Part shown: one piece after another, positions 59,009-64,000 of the stretch | Numbering within the stretch: the stretch's first letter is position 1 | How the letters are laid out: each line of letters begins with the position of its first letter | NCBI RefSeq assembly: GCF_013003985.1 | Contig: NZ_CP053073.1 | Location: forward strand, 2,728,001-2,792,000 | Source: Usitatibacter palustris | Lineage (GTDB): Bacteria; Pseudomonadota; Gammaproteobacteria; Burkholderiales; Usitatibacteraceae | Reading direction: 5' to 3' | Length of the DNA: 64,000 nucleotides | Notes under the pieces: model-generated | Databases searched by the model: none | What the model was told of the DNA's origin: nothing | Seen by the model: the letters and a program-made list of their open reading frames with translations, nothing else | Translations under genes and position numbers: made by a program

Positions 59009-59482
59009 GTGCGAACAGCACTCGTGTTCCTGATGCTGGCCCTGCCGCTCTCCGCGGCGGGTGACTCGCAAATCGCGCGCGGCAAGGCAGCCGCGGGCGC
59101 GGAACTGCGCTTCACGATCAACGTGCCACGTGTCCTCAAGCTCGAGCTGCTCGACCATCCGCCCACGCTCGAAGTCAGCGCGCAGGATGTGGCGCTCGGG
59201 CATGTCACCGTCCGCGGCCTTCGCCTGGACATCCTCGCCAACGATCGCGCGGGCTATCGGCTGCGCGCGCAACTCAGCGGTGCCGCATTCGATGGCGTCG
59301 AAGTCGTCGGCCTCGATGAACCCGTGGCCGCCGGCCGCGAAGGCACGGTGGTCCGGATGCCCTCGAACGCCGGCAAGGCGCGCGCCGCGCCTCGCGGGGT
59401 CGAGTACATCTTCAGGCTGGAGCGCGACGCGCAGCCCGGCGTGTATCGCTGGCCGGTGGTGTTGTCGCTCGAGGCGCCCTGA
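59009..59482 (+). CDS. Secreted protein of unknown function
   Basis: The 157-residue product has a signal peptide (LVFLMLALPLSAAGD) and a beta-rich mature part (ELRFTINVPRVLKLELLDHPPTLEVSAQDV, RAGYRLRAQLSG). It looks like a single beta-sandwich, of the kind seen in spore-coat/fimbrial or WxL-type domains, but I cannot assign a family. The GTG follows GGAGG. It is plus-strand and converges on the MFS gene three bases later. Confidence 0.7.
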   Translation: MRTALVFLMLALPLSAAGDSQIARGKAAAGAELRFTINVPRVLKLELLDHPPTLEVSAQDVALGHVTVRGLRLDILANDRAGYRLRAQLSGAAFDGVEVVGLDEPVAAGREGTVVRMPSNAGKARAAPRGVEYIFRLERDAQPGVYRWPVVLSLEAP

Positions 59483-59485
59483 GCG

Positions 59486-60718
59486 CTACTCCACGAGCGC
59501 CCTGGCGTCCGTGCCACGCGGACGCGTAGCGCGCCAACCGATGATCGTGGCGGCGAGCAGCAAGGCTCCCGCCACGAGGAACGCGGCGCCGGGCAGGTGA
59601 AACGGCGCGTCCTTCCCGATGAAGATCGCGAAGGTCTGCGTGAAGAGACCCGGGCCGATGAGGCTTGCGATCGACATCAGGCTCGCAATCGCCCCCTGCA
59701 GCATGCCCTGCTCCGATTCGCTCACCTGGCGCGTCATGATCGATTGCGCCGTGGGACCCGCAAGTCCCCACATCGCCATCACCGGCACGCCCACGAGGAA
59801 CATCCAGCCCACGGGCGCGAGACCGTAGATCGCGAAGCCCACCACGCCGAAGAGCAATCCGAACGCGATCGCGCGCCGCTCGCCCAGGCGCTTGACCATC
59901 GGCTTGATGAGCCCGCCCTGCACGGCCATCGAGCAAATTCCGACACCCGCGAGCACGAGACCCACGGTCACCTCGCCCCAGCCGTAGCGATAGCCCATGT
60001 AGAGCACGGCGACACTGGGCAGCACCATGTGCGCGAGGTTCATGAGGAAGAGCATCGCGGAGAGACCGAAGAGCTCGTGGTGCGAGCGCAGCAGCTTCAG
60101 CGATGCGACGGGGTTCGCGCGCTTCCACGCGAACGGCGCGCGCTTTTCCGGCGCGAGCGACTCGGGCAGCACGAACCATCCGTACGCGGCGTTGGCGAGG
60201 GCAAGCGTGCCCGCGACCCAGAACGGCAATCGCGGATCGACGCCACCGAGCACGCCGCCCAACGCGGGACCGAGCACGAAGCCCAGGCCGAACGCGGCGC
60301 CGAGGATGCCGAACGATTGCGCGCGCTTGTCCGGCGGCGTGACATCCGAGATGTAGGCGAACGCGGTCGTGATGGACGCGGCGGTGATGCCCGAGATCAC
60401 GCGGCCGACGAAGAGCAACGTCAGCGTCGGTGCGAGCGCCATGAAGATGTAGTCGACACCCATCCCCAGGCACGACACGAGAATCACCGGACGCCGGCCG
60501 AAACGATCGGAGAGCGCGCCGACGATCGGCATGAAGATGAACTGCATCAGCGCCCACGCCGTTCCGAAGACGCCGAACACTTCCGCGGCGCGCGCCGTAT
60601 CGCCGCCCATGAAGCTCTCGACGAGCTTGGGCAGCACGGGAATGATGATCCCGAGTGCCAGCACATCCAGCACCACCAGGATGAAGATGAAGCGGACCGC
60701 CGCCGGGCGGGCGCTCAC
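59486..60718 (-). CDS. MFS transporter, TetA-like (TCR/Tet family)
   Basis: The 410-residue protein has twelve membrane segments and a TetA-like pattern: LVVLDVLALGIIIPVLPKLV, GALSDRFGRRPVILVSCLG (motif A), AYISDVTPPDKRAQSFG, GFVLGPALGGVLG. It probably exports a hydrophobic compound or drug by H+ antiport. Substrate cannot be inferred. There is no tetR gene next to it. Its start overlaps the M28 peptidase stop by ATGA. Confidence 0.89.
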   Translation of the reverse strand: MSARPAAVRFIFILVVLDVLALGIIIPVLPKLVESFMGGDTARAAEVFGVFGTAWALMQFIFMPIVGALSDRFGRRPVILVSCLGMGVDYIFMALAPTLTLLFVGRVISGITAASITTAFAYISDVTPPDKRAQSFGILGAAFGLGFVLGPALGGVLGGVDPRLPFWVAGTLALANAAYGWFVLPESLAPEKRAPFAWKRANPVASLKLLRSHHELFGLSAMLFLMNLAHMVLPSVAVLYMGYRYGWGEVTVGLVLAGVGICSMAVQGGLIKPMVKRLGERRAIAFGLLFGVVGFAIYGLAPVGWMFLVGVPVMAMWGLAGPTAQSIMTRQVSESEQGMLQGAIASLMSIASLIGPGLFTQTFAIFIGKDAPFHLPGAAFLVAGALLLAATIIGWRATRPRGTDARALVE

Positions 60719-62061
60719 GTGCGCGGGCGCAACGCGGGCTTCGGGTAGGTCGTGACGCTCAGGTTGCCGTCGCGGTCGTAGGCCTGGAGACCGAAGAGGT
60801 AGTTGTCCTTCGACACGCCTTCGATCGTCGCGCGCGCGACGTTGCCCACATCCTTGAAGTGCTGCCAGAACGGCGCCGTCGTTTCGCGCCAGACGACGCG
60901 ATAGCCGGCGATGTCGGGCTCGGTGTTGGCCTTCCAGCGCAGCGTGGTGTCGTTCTCGAGGCGGAGTGCTTCCATCTCGACATCCTTCGGCGCGGCGGGC
61001 GCGAGGGCGAGCTGGGCGAGGGCCGCGGCGTTCACGCGCGCGACGTCGGCGGTGTAGGCGAAGTCGACGAATTCGGGAAGGTCACCGAACTGCACGCCGT
61101 CGGCCACGCGCGGGTCCTGGTGCTGGTGGCGCCAGTCTTCGACGGGCTCGGTGAAGCGCACCGCGGCGTAGCCCGCGTCCAGGAACGGCGAGTGATCGCC
61201 GCCACGCAGGTAACGGTCGCGCCGATAGATCACGTCCACCTTGATCTTCGGCACGAAGCGCTCGGCCGTGTCGCGAATGTGGCGCGCGAGTTGCCGCGTG
61301 GGCAGGTCGTTCTCCACGCCGGTGCGCAGCAGCGCGATGAACTCGTCGGCATTCTCCTTGCCGGGAGGGACTCCTTCCGCGAACAGGCGCACGCGCGAGC
61401 GATCGACCTTGCCGTCCGCGCTCTTCGTGTTGCCGATGATGTCGTTGGTGAACATGCCGGCGATGTTGAGGCCCTTGGCCTTCGCGGCGTTCGCGAAGCC
61501 GCGCGCACCGAGCAAGCCCTGCTCTTCGCCCGCGACCGTCATGAACACGAGCGTCGCATCGAACTTGTGCTTCGACATCACGCACGCGAGCTCCATCACC
61601 GCGGCCGTGCCCGAGGCGTCGTCATTCGCGCCCGGCGCATCGGTCACGCCATCGGTCGGGCTCGAAGGCATCGAGTCGTAATGGCCGCTCACCACGTAGA
61701 TGCGATCCGCACTCTCGGCTTGCGTACCGCGGAGCGTGGCCACGACGTTCACGATGTCGGTGGGCTTCGGGACGCGCGGCGCGGAGGCGATGTGGTGCGT
61801 ATCGAACGCGACTTCGAGGCGGCCGCCGGATTCCTTGCCGCAACGCTCGAGCTCGCCCTTGATCCAGCGGCGCGCCGCACCGATGCCGCGCGTCTCGCTC
61901 ACCGTGTCCGACAGCGAATTTCGCGTGCCGAAGGCCGCGAGCTTGCGGATGTAGGCTTCGATGCGTGTCGCGGACACGTCGGCCACGACCGCGCGGGTAA
62001 TGTCGGAGGCCTGCGCGGAAGCGGCGGCGAGGACCAGGAGGGAGGCAACGAGGAGGCGCAT
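60715..62061 (-). CDS. Secreted M28 family zinc peptidase
   Basis: The 448-residue product has a signal peptide (LVLAAASAQAS) and the M28 motifs: VVSGHYDSMPSSPTD (zinc His/Asp), GANDDASG (bridging Asp), AGEEQGLLGARG (catalytic Glu pair), and a late GGDHSPFLDAG with zinc His. A C-terminal fibronectin III-like domain (about residues 355-445: ALRLENDTTLRWKANTEPDIAGYRVVWRET) follows. It is probably an exported aminopeptidase or glutaminyl cyclase-like enzyme. ATG at 62061 is chosen; the longer frame upstream is a shadow of the next gene. Confidence 0.89.
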   Translation of the reverse strand: MRLLVASLLVLAAASAQASDITRAVVADVSATRIEAYIRKLAAFGTRNSLSDTVSETRGIGAARRWIKGELERCGKESGGRLEVAFDTHHIASAPRVPKPTDIVNVVATLRGTQAESADRIYVVSGHYDSMPSSPTDGVTDAPGANDDASGTAAVMELACVMSKHKFDATLVFMTVAGEEQGLLGARGFANAAKAKGLNIAGMFTNDIIGNTKSADGKVDRSRVRLFAEGVPPGKENADEFIALLRTGVENDLPTRQLARHIRDTAERFVPKIKVDVIYRRDRYLRGGDHSPFLDAGYAAVRFTEPVEDWRHQHQDPRVADGVQFGDLPEFVDFAYTADVARVNAAALAQLALAPAAPKDVEMEALRLENDTTLRWKANTEPDIAGYRVVWRETTAPFWQHFKDVGNVARATIEGVSKDNYLFGLQAYDRDGNLSVTTYPKPALRPRT

Positions 62062-62087
62062 GGGAGTTTCCTTTCGCGCCGCGGAGT

Positions 62088-63938
62088 CTAACCCGTTTCG
62101 AAGCGGTCGCGACCGGCTTCCTTGGCGCGGTAGAGCGCGCGGTCGGCGCGCTGGATGAGGCTCTCGAGATCGTCGGCGAGCCCGCGCGCTTCGGTCGCAC
62201 CCAGGCTGAAGGTGACCTTGCGATCCGCGGGCACGCCCTCGACGGGCCGATCGTGCATCGCGCGGCGAAGACGCTCGAAGACGTACGGCACCTGCGCGAG
62301 GTCCGCGCCGGGCATCACCAGCAGGAACTCCTCGCCGCCGAAGCGGCCGAGACGGTCGCCGGCGCGCAATTGCTGCGTGCACGTCTGCGCGAACGCGACG
62401 AGCACCTTGTCGCCCACCGCGTGGCCGAGGTCATCATTGATCTGCTTGAAATGATCGAGGTCGATCACCGCGATCGTGAGCGCGTCGCCATCGGAGATGC
62501 GCCGGCGCCGCTGCTGGCGCGCGTACTCGAGGATGCTGCGGCGGTTGGCGATGCCGGTGAGGTCGTCGCGCGCGGCGAGCGTGCTGACCTGGCGATGGCG
62601 CATCACGTAGCCGGCGAGTGCCGCGCCGAGCGCGCCCAGCACCACGAGCGACAGCAGCAGCGAGAGCACGAGGGCCAGGTTGCGGGCTTCGGACTCGCGC
62701 TCGCGCGAGCGCAGCAGCGCGTTCTCCGCTTCCTTCTGGCGCAGCTCGAAGCGCGCCTGCAGTTCCGCCGAGCGCTCTTCGCGCGCGATCTCCTCGCGCA
62801 ACCGCTCGGCCTCGCGCAGGGCCTTGGTCTCCGCGAACGCCTTCTCGTAGTCGCCGAACCGCGCGTAGATGTCCGCCGCGACCTCGTGAAGCATCGACTG
62901 CAGCCGCGGCGATTGCAGCTTTTCGTACAACACGCGCGCGCTGTCGAGCGCTTCGAGGGTTTCCTTGCGCCGATCGAGGACCGAGAGGACTTCGGCGCGC
63001 GCGAGCTGCGTTCGGAGCTCCATCACGGGGTTGCCCTTGTCCTTGAAGACCGCGAGCGCCTTGTCCTGGAACGCCAGCGCTTCCTTCGGCTGGCCCTGCT
63101 CGCGCGCGAGCGTACCGAGGCGGTGGTGCACATAGGCTTCGCCTACCGGGTCCTCGAGTCCGCGCGAGGCATCGAGGCTCTTCTCGAAATAGCCGCGCGC
63201 CTTGTCGCGATCCTTGAGGCGCAGGTAGACGGTGCCGAGATTGAAGTAATCGGTCGACAGGTCGTAGCGGCCAGCGTTGGAGCCGAGCAGTTCGAGCGAG
63301 CGCTGGTGCAGCTCGGCCGCACGGGAGAGGTCCGCGGCGCTCGCCGTATCGCGGCTGTGGACGTTGGCGAGCGCCGAGAGCGAGAGCGCCATCGCGTAGC
63401 TGTCGCCGCGCAACTCGAAATGCGAGTAGGCGCGCATCGCCGAATCGAGCGATTCGGGAATGCGGCCCAGGGTAAGGAAGAGCTGGCTGCGGTTGATGTT
63501 CACGCGCGCCACGTCGTCCTCGAGCTTGTTCTGCAGCGCCAGGCGCGAGGCGTCCTCGTAGTCCCGGGCGGCATCGGCGTACTTGCCCTCGAGCATTCGC
63601 GCGGTGCCGCGCGCGGCGAGGAACTGCACCTCGGCTACGGGGTAGTCGAGCTCGCGCGCGAGGGCGATGCCGCGCAGCGCCACTTCGAGCAGCCGCTCGG
63701 TGTCCTCGACCTGCTCGAAGGCGAGCGCCTGGAGGCGCAACCCCTTCAGCTCCAGGTGCCGGTTCCTGGTGCGCTGGCCTTCCGCGAGCCACGCCTGGGC
63801 ATCGCGCGCGGCCTTCTTCGGGTGGTCGGAGACGAGCAGCTCCAGCTCGCGCGTCTCGTCCCGGGCGCTCGCCGCGGGTGCCGGCGCCGAAAAGGCCAAT
63901 ACGAATGGCAGGAATGGGATTGCGAGGAAGCGGAGCAC
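62088..63938 (-). CDS. TPR sensor diguanylate cyclase
   Basis: The 616-residue protein has a signal-like N-terminus (FLPFVLAFSAPAPAASA), a TPR-rich periplasmic region (about residues 50-380), a coiled-coil segment, one membrane helix (about 425-447, NLALVLSLLLSLVVLGALGAAL) and a GGDEF domain with GGEEF. The inhibitory RxxD site is intact (RAGD five residues before GGEEF). It should make c-di-GMP in response to a periplasmic signal sensed through the TPRs. The GTG start at 63938 is uncertain; the frame stays open to the window edge without an ATG. Confidence 0.9.
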   Translation of the reverse strand: MLRFLAIPFLPFVLAFSAPAPAASARDETRELELLVSDHPKKAARDAQAWLAEGQRTRNRHLELKGLRLQALAFEQVEDTERLLEVALRGIALARELDYPVAEVQFLAARGTARMLEGKYADAARDYEDASRLALQNKLEDDVARVNINRSQLFLTLGRIPESLDSAMRAYSHFELRGDSYAMALSLSALANVHSRDTASAADLSRAAELHQRSLELLGSNAGRYDLSTDYFNLGTVYLRLKDRDKARGYFEKSLDASRGLEDPVGEAYVHHRLGTLAREQGQPKEALAFQDKALAVFKDKGNPVMELRTQLARAEVLSVLDRRKETLEALDSARVLYEKLQSPRLQSMLHEVAADIYARFGDYEKAFAETKALREAERLREEIAREERSAELQARFELRQKEAENALLRSRERESEARNLALVLSLLLSLVVLGALGAALAGYVMRHRQVSTLAARDDLTGIANRRSILEYARQQRRRRISDGDALTIAVIDLDHFKQINDDLGHAVGDKVLVAFAQTCTQQLRAGDRLGRFGGEEFLLVMPGADLAQVPYVFERLRRAMHDRPVEGVPADRKVTFSLGATEARGLADDLESLIQRADRALYRAKEAGRDRFETG

Positions 63939-64000
63939 CGGGAGGCCGTCGTTCTCGTCGGCGCGATTATCCCTGCAATCGCAGAAGGACGCTTTACCAT

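Overview
The window is GC-rich chromosomal DNA (roughly two-thirds G+C) from a Gram-negative bacterium, most likely a betaproteobacterium. The reasons are an EF-P whose modified position is Arg32 next to its rhamnosyltransferase gene earP, two HAE1-type RND efflux operons, periplasmic DsbB, alpha-carbonic anhydrase and MsrA, and DUF2863, DUF1697 and YjdF-type genes. Coding density is very high and many neighbours overlap by 1-8 bases (ATGA, GTGA, TGATG). I see no rRNA, tRNA, phage or CRISPR locus. The accessory content consists mainly of palindromic repeats.

Layout. 0.2-3.4 kb: a minus-strand operon (ROK sugar kinase, YjdF membrane protein fused to a GNAT domain, secreted MsrA, YceI). 3.5-6.5 kb: a small leader reading frame inside two hairpins, then a PAS-GGDEF-EAL protein. 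6.5-7.2 kb: a REP-associated tyrosine transposase (RAYT) between two palindrome doublets. 7.2-9.4 kb: an envelope-lipid operon (LpxH-like phosphoesterase, GT4 glycosyltransferase, diacylglycerol kinase). 9.9-14 kb: membrane protein, amidase, DsbB and Tat-exported PhoD. 14.2-22.1 kb: secreted small protein, TauE/SafE permease, SDR, a papain/alpha-beta-hydrolase fusion, DUF3052, DUF1697, a shortened AMP-ligase, DUF1801, GNAT and a double retropepsin. 22.2-33 kb: Kup, META lipoprotein, zinc-ribbon protein, SRPBCC, SRAP, carbonic anhydrase, exonuclease/GIY-YIG, LysR, DUF2237, DUF2863 and AraC. 33-37.5 kb: esterase, CPA2 antiporter, efp and earP. 37.6-44.6 kb: a complete tripartite RND pump with a divergent AcrR-like repressor and two operator-like dyads. 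44.6-47.7 kb: hydrolase diverging from an ArsR-SRPBCC-SRPBCC operon across a perfect palindrome, then a cold-shock gene. 47.7-50.2 kb: GST, pilin-like protein and asnS. 50.8-56.6 kb: an M20 peptidase / adaptor / RND operon. 56.7-64 kb: cardiolipin synthase, GDSL lipoprotein, small secreted proteins, TetA-like MFS, M28 peptidase and a TPR-GGDEF protein.

The most interesting theme is the repeats. Five doublets of the palindrome GGGGAC(A/T)GTCCCC, always with a 24-bp period, sit at gene ends. Two lie around the RAYT gene, which probably mobilises them. In three cases the doublet is read as protein: the C-termini of the RAYT and the amidase, and the N-terminus of a lipoprotein signal peptide. Two long perfect inverted repeats (62 and 49 bp arms) share a GGGGTCAGAC end and overlap stop codons. 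A separate dispersed repeat of about 260-500 bp occurs at 9.6 and 50.3 kb. No obvious defence island or biosynthetic cluster is present. The best candidates for new biology are the leader frame and hairpins before the GGDEF-EAL gene, the protease-hydrolase fusion, and the use of repeat DNA as coding sequence.
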